Below, one piece after another: positions 1 to 6,395 of a DNA stretch of 9,948 nt (position 1 is the first letter of the stretch; every line of letters starts with the position of its first letter). This DNA is from Flavobacteriales bacterium (lineage in GTDB: Bacteria > Bacteroidota > Bacteroidia > Flavobacteriales_D > Parvicellaceae), in NCBI GenBank assembly GCA_015488785.1, contig WFNC01000566.1:1-9948 (forward strand), given 5' to 3'. The notes beneath the pieces are model-generated. The model saw only the letters and a program-made list of their open reading frames with translations, did no database searches and had not been told where the DNA came from. The translations under genes and the position numbers were made by a program.

Positions 1-54
1 AGCCTTATTCCTCTTTTATTCTTTTTGATTATTTAGTGTAAATATACTATATAG

Positions 55-83
55 CAAACTTAGGTTGGTATAATTACGGACAA
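55..83 (-). promoter_or_regulatory. Leftward Bacteroidota-type promoter for a gene outside the window
   Basis: On the minus strand, TTG (83-81) is followed by an 18-nt spacer and TAAGTTTG (62-55). This is an exact fit to the Bacteroidota sigma-factor consensus TTG-N17-23-TAnnTTTG. Transcription would start near position 48 and run off the left edge. No start codon for a leftward gene is visible in positions 1-54, so the target lies outside the window. The match is seen directly; its use as a promoter is inferred. Confidence 0.5.
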
Positions 84-175
84 CTATTATTTTGATGTGA
101 AAGTTTAAATTTTAACGTCACTCTGCGATAAGGATTACTCAGTGTTCATATTTTAGAATAGGTCTTCGTTATTTC

Positions 176-257
176 TTTGCGTTAGGGATAGAAACGGCAT
201 CCTTTTTTGTTTTTTCAACAAAAAAGATATAGTGGATAGCCCGCTCGAACGCCCAAA
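176..257 (+). repeat. Dispersed palindromic element, copy 1 (short form)
   Basis: This 82-nt element is present twice in the window; the other copy is inverted at 9632-9800. Three blocks are shared: 24 identical nt at 176-199 (core GCGTTAGGGATAG), 16 identical nt at 228-243 (TATAGTGGATAGCCCG) and 11 identical nt at 247-257 (GAACGCCCAAA). Between the first two blocks lies a perfect 10-bp stem, CTTTTTTGTT (202-211) with AACAAAAAAG (217-226), around a 5-nt loop. The ends can also pair, GCGTT (179-183) with AACGC (248-252), and GGCATCC (196-202) can pair with GGATAGCC (234-241) with one bulged A. It contains no open frame. It sits between the leftward promoter at 55-83 and the folE promoter, so it is not obviously a terminator of a flanking gene. 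Its function is unknown; a structured RNA, a non-autonomous mobile repeat and a DNA hairpin site are all possible. Confidence 0.8.
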
Positions 258-272
258 ACTGAATCAATTTTA

Positions 273-300
273 TTGTAGATACTCACAACAAATAACTTTG
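273..300 (+). promoter_or_regulatory. Probable folE-cysS promoter
   Basis: TTG (273-275), a 17-nt spacer and TAACTTTG (293-300) match the Bacteroidota promoter consensus exactly. Transcription would begin near 307 and give a leader of about 225 nt before folE. A weaker candidate lies closer to the gene: TTG at 492-494, an 18-nt spacer and AAGTTTTG at 513-520, with one mismatch in TAnnTTTG. That one would leave almost no leader. The motifs are seen; which one is used is not known. Confidence 0.5.
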
Positions 301-530
301 TTTTTTTTAAAAATATTGACGTTAAAAAATAGTGTAGCTAGTAGTTATAATAAGATTTTAGGCTTAAGTTTTTAGAAAATCTTAAAATTTCCAGAATTGT
401 CTAGGTGGAGCTCATCAGTTCGGATAAAGAAATAAAGTAAATTGAATAAAAGCTAATTGCATTGAGTATAGTTACCAAAGTCATGACAATTTTGACTATC
501 TTTACGAGATTAAAGTTTTGAATAATTATA
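301..530 (+). other. Non-coding leader of folE with a 9-bp hairpin
   Basis: No convincing reading frame is present in this 230-nt stretch. It contains a perfect 9-bp inverted repeat, TAAGATTTT (351-359) with AAAATCTTA (376-384), around a 16-nt loop that itself includes the palindrome CTTAAG. No U-run follows, so it does not look like a finished intrinsic terminator. I see no riboswitch class that I recognise. It may be an untranslated leader, a small RNA transcribed from the 273-300 promoter, or simply spacer. Confidence 0.35.
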
Positions 531-1211
531 ATGTCGGAAAATAGAAAGAATATAGAAATAGGAGAGGATCACATTGGGTCTAGTTTAGAAACGCCTATTC
601 GAAAAGACGCTTTTGAGTTGAGTGATGATGAAAAAATCAGTCAAATATCAAAGCATTTTAAAGGGATAATGGATGTGCTTGGACTCGACCTAACGGACGA
701 TAGCCTTGCGGGAACGCCCGATAGAGTTGCGAAAATGTTTGTAGAAGAAATTTTTAGTGGATTAAATCCAGCCAATGAACCTACGACTTCCCTTTTCGAA
801 AATACTTACGGTTACAACGAAATGTTGGTCGAAAAAGACATCGAATTGTACTCTTATTGCGAGCATCATTTTGTCCCAATTATAGGGAAAGTTCATGTCG
901 CTTATATTCCAAATGAAAATGTTGTTGGATTGTCTAAAATAAATAGATATGTACAACATTTTGCAAAAAGACCTCAAGTTCAAGAACGTTTGACCAAACA
1001 GATTGTTGCAAAAATGCAAGAAGCTTTGGGTACTGATAATGTTTGCTGTGTAATAGAAGCAAAACATTTATGTGTCAATATGCGTGGAGTTAAAGATTCT
1101 AAGTGTAGTACCATAACAGCTGAATACGGAGGAAAGTTTAAAGAATTTGAAGTAAAACAAGAATTTTTGAATCATATAAAAGGAAATTCTAATTCGGAGG
1201 AAAATGAGTAA
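531..1211 (+). CDS. folE: GTP cyclohydrolase I (FolE, type I)
   Basis: This enzyme converts GTP to 7,8-dihydroneopterin triphosphate plus formate, the entry step of tetrahydrofolate (and other pterin) synthesis. It is a cytoplasmic Zn-dependent homodecamer. The 226-residue length is typical of the family. The catalytic core covers about residues 38-213. The zinc ligands C110 and H113 lie in CEHHF, with catalytic H112 beside them, and the third ligand C181 is in AKHLCVNMRG. The GLSKINRYV segment and the CSTITAEYGG segment are also characteristic. Ligand numbering equals that of the E. coli enzyme. The first 35 residues are polar and not conserved. The chosen ATG at 531 gives full length; no Shine-Dalgarno is present, as is usual in this phylum. 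The stop overlaps cysS by 8 nt (ATGAGTAA), so the two genes are surely co-transcribed and probably translationally coupled. Confidence 0.97.
   Translation: MSENRKNIEIGEDHIGSSLETPIRKDAFELSDDEKISQISKHFKGIMDVLGLDLTDDSLAGTPDRVAKMFVEEIFSGLNPANEPTTSLFENTYGYNEMLVEKDIELYSYCEHHFVPIIGKVHVAYIPNENVVGLSKINRYVQHFAKRPQVQERLTKQIVAKMQEALGTDNVCCVIEAKHLCVNMRGVKDSKCSTITAEYGGKFKEFEVKQEFLNHIKGNSNSEENE
1196..1200 (+). promoter_or_regulatory. Shine-Dalgarno-like GGAGG before cysS
   Basis: GGAGG lies three bases upstream of the cysS ATG at 1204, inside the last codons of folE (TCG GAG GAA). Bacteroidota rarely rely on Shine-Dalgarno pairing, and the spacing is tighter than the usual 5-9 nt. It may therefore be codon-driven coincidence. 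It nevertheless supports 1204 as the start over later in-frame codons. Confidence 0.35.
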
Positions 1212-2700
1212 GATTGAGGATAATAAAATATTTATATACAACTCTTTGAAAGGAGAGAAACAAGAATTTAAAGCGATACAAGCACCCAATTTGGGGATTT
1301 ATGTTTGTGGACCTACCGTTTATAGTAATGTACATTTAGGAAACTGCCGTACTTTTTTGTCGTTTGACAATGTAGTTCGTTATTTTAAGTTTTTGGGATA
1401 CAATGTCCGTTATGTGAGAAACATTACCGATGCAGGGCACTTGGTGGACGATGCAGAGGAAGGGGAAGATAAGATTTCTAAAAAAGCTCGATTGGAAAAA
1501 TTAGAGCCAATGGAAATTGTGCAAAAATACACCTTAGATTTTCACCATGTATTGAGTCAATTCAATGCTTTGCCTCCAAGTATAGAACCAACAGCAACGG
1601 GGCATATTTTGGAACAAATAGCAATGATAAATACTATTTTGGACAAAGGATTGGCTTACGAAGTAAATGGTTCGGTGTATTTTGATGTTAATAAATTTAA
1701 CGAAGAAGGCGGAAATTACGGCGAATTATCGGGTAGGAATATTGAAGATTTAATGGCAGGGTCTAGAGTTTTGGATGGACAATCAGAAAAGAAAAACCCA
1801 CAAGATTTTGCCCTTTGGAAAAAAGCATCGCCCCAACATATTATGCGTTGGGATTCTCCTTGGGGAGAAGGATTTCCGGGTTGGCATTTAGAATGTTCGG
1901 CAATGGGAACAAAATATTTAGGAGATCAGTTTGATATTCACGGAGGTGGAATGGATTTGAAATTCCCTCACCACGAATGTGAAATTGCACAAGGAAAAGC
2001 ATGTAACGATGTGTCGCCAGTAAACTATTGGATGCACGCAAATATGTTGACGCTAAATGGTCAAAAAATGAGTAAATCGACAGGTAATACTTTGTTGCCC
2101 GAAGAATTGTTTAACGGAGGGAGTGACTTGCTTGAAAAAGCGTATAGCCCTATGGTTGTTCGTTTCTTTATGTTGCAAGCGAATTACAGAAGTATTTTAG
2201 ATTTTTCTAGCGAAGCATTAAATGCATCGGAAAAAGGATTCAACAAATTGATGAATGCCAAAAAAGAGTTGAATAACTTAACGTATAAGCTTGGCACAAT
2301 TTCTGAAACGGAGGATAAAAGAATCTTGCAGTTAATAGCAGATTGCTACGCTAATATGAACGATGATTTTAATACTCCAAAAACAATAGCTGTTCTTTTT
2401 GATCTAGTTAATAAGGTAAACAAAATTGTAAGTTCAAAACAATTTGATATTTCAGAAAACACATTCAACAACATGAAAGAAACCTTAAATGGTTTTGTTG
2501 AAGACGTATTTGGATTAAAAGCAGAAGAAAAAGCAGAAGAAGGTAAGCTAAATGGAGTTTTGGAAATGCTTATTGGAATGCGAAAAGAAGCCAAAGAGAA
2601 TAAAGATTATGCACTTTCGGATCAAATTAGAAACGAACTAAGTGCTTTGGGAATACAATTGAAAGATGGGAAAGATGGAACGTCTTATACTGTTGCTTAA
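1204..2700 (+). CDS. cysS: Cysteinyl-tRNA synthetase
   Basis: This class I aminoacyl-tRNA synthetase charges tRNA-Cys with cysteine in the cytoplasm. The 498-residue length is slightly above the ~460 of E. coli, partly from an N-terminal extension of about 7 residues. The HIGH signature appears as HLGN (44-47) after VCGPTVYSNV, and the KMSKS loop is at 288-292. The active-site zinc ligands are all present: C35, C231, H256 and E260, the last two within FPHHECE. The DIHGGGMDL motif is at 244-252. The C-terminal ~150 residues form the helical anticodon-binding region, including the ADCYANMNDDFNTP stretch and the terminal DQIRNEL..LGI..KD segment. No truncation or frameshift is seen. It is the second gene of the operon with folE, with an 8-nt overlap. 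The next gene is convergent, so cysS ends the unit. Confidence 0.97.
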   Translation: MSKIEDNKIFIYNSLKGEKQEFKAIQAPNLGIYVCGPTVYSNVHLGNCRTFLSFDNVVRYFKFLGYNVRYVRNITDAGHLVDDAEEGEDKISKKARLEKLEPMEIVQKYTLDFHHVLSQFNALPPSIEPTATGHILEQIAMINTILDKGLAYEVNGSVYFDVNKFNEEGGNYGELSGRNIEDLMAGSRVLDGQSEKKNPQDFALWKKASPQHIMRWDSPWGEGFPGWHLECSAMGTKYLGDQFDIHGGGMDLKFPHHECEIAQGKACNDVSPVNYWMHANMLTLNGQKMSKSTGNTLLPEELFNGGSDLLEKAYSPMVVRFFMLQANYRSILDFSSEALNASEKGFNKLMNAKKELNNLTYKLGTISETEDKRILQLIADCYANMNDDFNTPKTIAVLFDLVNKVNKIVSSKQFDISENTFNNMKETLNGFVEDVFGLKAEEKAEEGKLNGVLEMLIGMRKEAKENKDYALSDQIRNELSALGIQLKDGKDGTSYTVA

Positions 2701-2730
2701 TTGTGTTTAATGAGGCGAAGAAGTTAACAA

Positions 2731-2758
2731 AAAGATTCTAAATAGATTTCTAATCTTT
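2731..2758. terminator. Weak hairpin between convergent genes
   Basis: The 109-nt gap between the cysS stop and the convergent secreted-protein gene contains AAAGATT (2731-2737) and AATCTTT (2752-2758), a 7-bp stem with a 14-nt loop. The stem is all A/T apart from one G-C pair, and there is no clean T-run after it on either strand. It could be a poor bidirectional terminator. Nothing else recognisable lies in the gap. Confidence 0.25.
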
Positions 2759-2809
2759 CTAAATATACTCTATTTTTGGCTGTCTTGTTTTAAATGACTT
2801 AACAAATAG

Positions 2810-5527
2810 CTATTGTTTAATCAACTGAATAGACTTTGATTTCTTTTCAGTCTGGAGTCTAATTATATAAATACCTTTAGAAAGTGTTTCGGTATCTAAA
2901 TTCACTTTCAATTTATTTTTTATCTCAAGGCTATAAACTACTTTTCCTGTTATATCCGTAATAGATAATGAAACAGTATTAAAATCTTCATTCAATTCTA
3001 GTGTAACATCCCCATTTGTTGGATTAGGAAAGGCTTTAAGTTCATTTAAAGAATAGTCACTTATATCTACTCCTTCTGTACCGATCATGTAAATACAAGA
3101 TGTTGTATCTATACATTCTTCAGCCGACGTTATTTCAACTGCATAATACCCATTAAACAAAGGAACATAAGATTGATTAACAGCTAAAGGAATGCTTGAA
3201 TAATTATTATCACAATATAACCATTGGAATGTGCCCCCTATTTCATTTGATATCAATGTACCGTTGAGTATCGATATTGATGTGTTTATTTCTTCTATTA
3301 TTAAATTTAATGTAACTACACTATCACAACCTATAGAATTAGTTAAGATATAAGTTGCCGAATTATTGCTAGATGTATATGTAACTCCATCTATCCAAGT
3401 GTAAGAATTGCACGCTGTTTGAGTGTCTATTTCAGTATTGGAATTATTTATTGTTAAGTTTAAGGTAACAATTGAATCACAACCTTTTGTATTGGTTAAA
3501 GTATATGTAGCTGAGTTGTTGTTAGTTGTATATGTATTTCCATCTATCCAAATGTAGGAGTTGCAAGCAGATAGGATGTCTGTTCCTGTATTTGAATTAT
3601 TTATTGTTAAGTTTAGAGTTATTATTGAATCACATCCATTTGCATTTGTTAGCGTATGTGTAGCTGTATTGTTGTTAGCTGTATAAGTGTTTCCGTCTAT
3701 CCAAGTGTAAAAGTCACAAGCAACTTGACTATCTGTTGTTGAATCAGAATTAACCATTAAGTTCAGAGTGTAAATAGAATCACACCCCCCAGATGTTGCA
3801 TTTGAAACGATATAAGTAGCTGTGTTTGTATTCGAGGTATAAGTTATTCCATCTCTCCAAGTAAAAGAGTAACAATCAGAAGCTATATCAGTTTTGTATT
3901 CGTTACAGTTACTTTCTGCAGCTCCAATTTCTCTAACTCCTAAAATGGGCTTGTTTTGTGCATCTGTTAAATCGGTTGGGTCTCCAGAGTTTAGTGCTAA
4001 GCTTCCAGCCCCAGGTTGCATTGTTTTGGTGATCCCTCCGTTATATGACAATGGCTGAAGGTTTAATGCTGAATACGTTATGTTGGTTAAGTCTGAAGTA
4101 TTGTAGGTTCCATTGGGAATATTACTAAAAATATTATATCCTCCAGAAGTCACTCTTGATATGCCGCTATTTAGCATAATATTAGTTCCATTACCATTTG
4201 CTGTCCAAATAATACTACCTGTAACATCTATTATTGTAAAGTGAGAATAAACACCCCCTCCGTCAATTGCAGTATTATTAATAATTGTAGAGTTGTTTAT
4301 AGTTACAGAGGGATGAGCATCATAAGAAAATGAAGTGTATAAACCTCCTCCATTATTAGCTGAATTATTACAGATAGTTGAGTTGTTTATTGCAACAGAG
4401 AAAACAGCGTCACTCCAATGAGTGTCAACATATAGTCCTCCTCCATTATCAATAGAGTTATTATTGCTAATAGTAGAATTTTTGACTATAAAAAAAGGAC
4501 AAGAATATGTAAAAACACCTCCCCCAGACCGACCAGAATTATTATTTATAGTAGAATTGGTTATAGTAAAATCAGAAGAATTAGTGTATATTCCCCCTCC
4601 TTTTGAGTTTGCTGTATTATTATTAATAATAGAGTTGGTAATCAAAAAAGAAGGAGAGAAGTAAGAAGTTGGTATTACAAATATCCCTCCTCCATTTTTA
4701 TTAGAGTAATTATCACTTATTGTAGAATTGGATATTAAAATAGAGGGAAATGTAACAACTATTCCTCCTCCGTCTTCAATAGTAGCAGAGTTATTATTTA
4801 TAATAGAGTTGTTTAATGTAAAAGAAAAAAAGGAAGAGGAAGAATAGCCAGAATATGAAGCATAAGTACTTGAAAAGACTCCACCTCCCACTGCCGCAGA
4901 ATTATTGCTGATATCAGAGTTGTTGATTGTAACAGATGATCCGCTTCCAGATTCATGATAAAAGGTATATACTCCTCCACCCAAAGTACTTGCGTAGTTA
5001 TTACTGATATTAGAATTGGTAATTATTAGAGCTGTGACAGAGTAGGCTGCTGAATTAATATATAGTCCTCCTCCATCATTAGTGGCAGAATTATGACTAA
5101 TTGTAGAGTTAATAATAATAAGGCTATCTGCTTCAACTAAAGAAATTGCACCTCCATCATCAGCAAATCCATTTACAAAAACCATAGAATCTATGGTGAT
5201 GTTCTCTGTATTACTAATATTAAAAATACGATTAGTTTGGTTTCCACTTATATATAGAGTATCTGTATTATTATAAAACCCTTTAAAAATTAAAGATTTA
5301 CTAAAAGCAATTTCAGAAGTAAGGACTATAGAATCTGTTCCATTTGTTAAAAGACTAGGTGACAAACGAACTATATCATTGGCTGAAGCATCCACTACTG
5401 CTTGTCGCAAGGAGCCTACGCCTGAGTTATTCGTATTTGTTACAAAGTGAGTTGTTTGTGCTTGAGAAGAAAACCTTAATAAGCTTAAGACTCCTATTAT
5501 TAGGATAATTTGTAATTGTATTTTCAT
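2810..5527 (-). CDS. Secreted beta-helix repeat protein with T9SS type A sorting domain
   Basis: This is a 905-residue exported protein of unknown specific function, probably surface-attached or released through type IX secretion. Residues 1-23 are a signal peptide (hydrophobic IILIIGVLSLL, then SQAQ). Residues ~28-120 resemble the CSLREAI-type lead-in (SGVGSLRQAV at 36-45). Residues ~120-435 hold about eleven right-handed beta-helix coils of the polymorphic outer-membrane type, each with an NNS.I.NN ladder and a GGG(L/V/I)(Y/F) turn (GGG at 152, 183, 214, 253, 279, 310, 335, 362, 393 and 423). Residues ~488-538 match the 'choice-of-anchor Q' segment (LSYNGGITKTMQPGAGSLAL). Residues ~545-745 are four 51-residue repeats. 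Residues ~748-815 look like an Ig-like domain (FQWLYCDNN). Residues ~831-905 are the T9SS tail (FPNPTNG, then KGIYIIRL). No catalytic motif is visible; an adhesin or structural role is inferred. It is convergent with cysS and divergent from the decayed receptor locus. Confidence 0.9.
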   Translation of the reverse strand: MKIQLQIILIIGVLSLLRFSSQAQTTHFVTNTNNSGVGSLRQAVVDASANDIVRLSPSLLTNGTDSIVLTSEIAFSKSLIFKGFYNNTDTLYISGNQTNRIFNISNTENITIDSMVFVNGFADDGGAISLVEADSLIIINSTISHNSATNDGGGLYINSAAYSVTALIITNSNISNNYASTLGGGVYTFYHESGSGSSVTINNSDISNNSAAVGGGVFSSTYASYSGYSSSSFFSFTLNNSIINNNSATIEDGGGIVVTFPSILISNSTISDNYSNKNGGGIFVIPTSYFSPSFLITNSIINNNTANSKGGGIYTNSSDFTITNSTINNNSGRSGGGVFTYSCPFFIVKNSTISNNNSIDNGGGLYVDTHWSDAVFSVAINNSTICNNSANNGGGLYTSFSYDAHPSVTINNSTIINNTAIDGGGVYSHFTIIDVTGSIIWTANGNGTNIMLNSGISRVTSGGYNIFSNIPNGTYNTSDLTNITYSALNLQPLSYNGGITKTMQPGAGSLALNSGDPTDLTDAQNKPILGVREIGAAESNCNEYKTDIASDCYSFTWRDGITYTSNTNTATYIVSNATSGGCDSIYTLNLMVNSDSTTDSQVACDFYTWIDGNTYTANNNTATHTLTNANGCDSIITLNLTINNSNTGTDILSACNSYIWIDGNTYTTNNNSATYTLTNTKGCDSIVTLNLTINNSNTEIDTQTACNSYTWIDGVTYTSSNNSATYILTNSIGCDSVVTLNLIIEEINTSISILNGTLISNEIGGTFQWLYCDNNYSSIPLAVNQSYVPLFNGYYAVEITSAEECIDTTSCIYMIGTEGVDISDYSLNELKAFPNPTNGDVTLELNEDFNTVSLSITDITGKVVYSLEIKNKLKVNLDTETLSKGIYIIRLQTEKKSKSIQLIKQ
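3293..3880 (-). repeat. Four tandem 153-bp coding repeats (51 residues each)
   Basis: Within the secreted protein, residues ~545-745 repeat the pattern C..Y.W.DG.TYT...N.AT..L.N..GCDS..TLNL.I. The paired cysteines are C552/C582, C604/C632, C655/C683 and C706/C734, spaced 51-52 residues apart and probably disulfide-bonded outside the cell. At the DNA level the two middle junctions share a 22-nt identical run starting at 3441 and 3594, exactly 153 bp apart. This exact in-frame period would allow copy-number change by recombination without breaking the gene. The first repeat (nearest 3880) is the most diverged, with extra residues before GCDS. Confidence 0.85.
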
Positions 5528-5661
5528 ATAAATTAAAGCTTTATTAAAATAATAATGTAAAAATATTATTTTTAAAAATTAATAGACAAGTTAGTTGAAT
5601 TTATCTTTACTTGTTAAGTTTCACAAGGTTGTTGTTGGTGCCTTGTTTTAAATTCGTGTTT

Positions 5662-5669
5662 CAAATTTA
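5662..5669 (-). promoter_or_regulatory. Possible -7 element for the secreted beta-helix gene
   Basis: On the minus strand, TAAATTTG (5669-5662) fits the TAnnTTTG consensus and is the only such match in the 150 nt upstream of the gene. No TTG occurs 17-23 nt further upstream, so the -33 half is missing. It would give a leader of about 130 nt. A 6-bp hairpin, ACAAGG (5623-5628) with CCTTGT (5641-5646), lies in that leader. Confidence 0.3.
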
Positions 5670-5674
5670 GTCTT

Positions 5675-5951
5675 TTATTTTTTAACTCTAATGGTTTTAT
5701 CTTGTAAACCGAAATAACTATAGATTAAAACTTATCATCGCTTAGATATTTCGGCTTCACGTACCGTAAAGAAAGAAAAAAGTGAACGTGAGCTTAATTT
5801 TGGTTTAACAAACTTGTACAACAGAATGAACCCCTCTTTTTATCGTGTAGCACACGAAAAGGATTTAGATACAGGAGTTAGTAAGATAAAATATTATACT
5901 ATTACTCTTTTTCCTATAATGCCTACAATTAGTTATAAAATTTCGTTTTAA
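5675..5951 (+). pseudogene. 3' remnant of a TonB-dependent receptor (SusC/CarboxypepD_reg-like)
   Basis: Reading this stretch across broken frames recovers the C-terminal end of an outer-membrane TonB-dependent receptor. One frame gives VNRNNYRLK (5704-5730). The next frame, reached by one missing base in the A-run at 5727-5730, gives TYHRLDISAS, then LNFGLTNLYNRMNPSFYR, then ITLFPIMPTISYKISF and TAA at 5949-5951. The order RNxYRL, YHRLDIS, NLYNRxNP, LFPxxPxxSY and a terminal aromatic is the usual ending of flavobacterial receptors encoded just before DUF4249 lipoproteins. About 90 codons of an expected ~750-900 remain. An upstream in-frame block NSNGFIL (5684-5704, another frame) may extend it. 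The rest of the gene is absent from the window: the beta-helix gene occupies the space. The family is assigned from recalled consensus; the frameshift is seen directly. Confidence 0.75.
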
Positions 5952-6271
5952 TAATTTTAAAATTACAATTATAAAAATTACAAGAATAGTAATATTAGCA
6001 CCTCTTCTTTTGTTTATTACATTAGCCTCTTGTGAAAAATAGTTTAAATTAAACCTGAAAAATGAAGACAAAAAAATAGTCGCAAGTTCAGTATTCAATA
6101 CAACTAAAGCCTTAAGTGTTGAAGTTTTAAAAAGTTCAGCACTTACCAGTGATTTAAAAATTGAGGAACTCGCAAATGCTCAAGTGTCTCTATTCGAAAA
6201 TGGAAGTTTCGTCGAAAATTTGACCTATCAAAAATTAGCAACAGACTTTATGGGAAAGTTTATCTCTACTA

Positions 6272-6281
6272 CCCCCCCCCC
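6272..6281 (+). repeat. C10 homopolymer at the left IS junction
   Basis: Ten consecutive C's precede the left end of the insertion sequence; five C's (7503-7507) mark the right end. In the reconstructed target, ACT ACC CCC CCT ACA would need seven C's. The tract hides any target-site duplication, and an unexplained A sits at 6282 between it and the terminal repeat. Confidence 0.7.
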
Positions 6282-6282
6282 A

Positions 6283-6304
6283 GGGCAGGGCTGTTTCATT
6301 CTAA
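6283..6304 (+). repeat. Left terminal inverted repeat of the IS
   Basis: These 22 bp are identical to the reverse complement of 7484-7505. The match ends inward at 6305 and outward at A6282. Transposase would bind and cut here. Confidence 0.9.
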
Positions 6305-6395
6305 ATTAAGTTATAAAAACTTAACTATTAACAACTTAATATAGAGTATGTTGAGATAAGTTTAATTGTCGTTTTTTTTGTAGAAAACTACGACT

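Noticed and set aside
176..257. Integron attC site, suggested by GTTAGGG and AACGCCC ends around a hairpin
   Set aside because: attC sites read RYYYAAC at the 5' end and GTTRRRY at the 3' end. Here GTT comes first and AAC last, GTTAGGG does not fit GTTRRRY, and no integrase or cassette array is present.
3293..3880. Regular repeats as a CRISPR-like array
   Set aside because: The repeats are long (153 bp), tandem without spacers, and encode a continuous protein domain in a good reading frame.
4422..4664. 80-residue plus-strand open frame
   Set aside because: It is a shadow antisense to the beta-helix coils; its PPP stretches merely mirror the GGG codons.
4230..5170. Recurring CCTCCTCC or CCCCCTCC motif on the plus strand every ~75-115 nt, as possible regulatory sites
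   Set aside because: It is the complement of GGG(L/V/I)(Y/F) codons in the beta-helix coils on the minus strand.
5709..5754. CCGAAATA/TATTTCGG inverted repeat as an operator
   Set aside because: Both arms lie in recognisable receptor codons (NRNNY and LDIS), and the 30-nt loop makes a chance match likely.
5843..5857. TCGTGT-AGC-ACACGA hairpin as a terminator or operator
   Set aside because: It falls within the coding remnant of the TonB receptor (YRVAHEK) and has no following T-run.
5865..6098. 77-residue minus-strand open frame
   Set aside because: It is antisense to the receptor end and the DUF4249 signal peptide, which have clear family signatures on the plus strand.
6368..6394. Hairpin just before the transposase start (GTAG-AAAA-CTAC) as translational control
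   Set aside because: It has only four base pairs, plus an alternative outer pairing that competes for the same base. It is too weak to claim.
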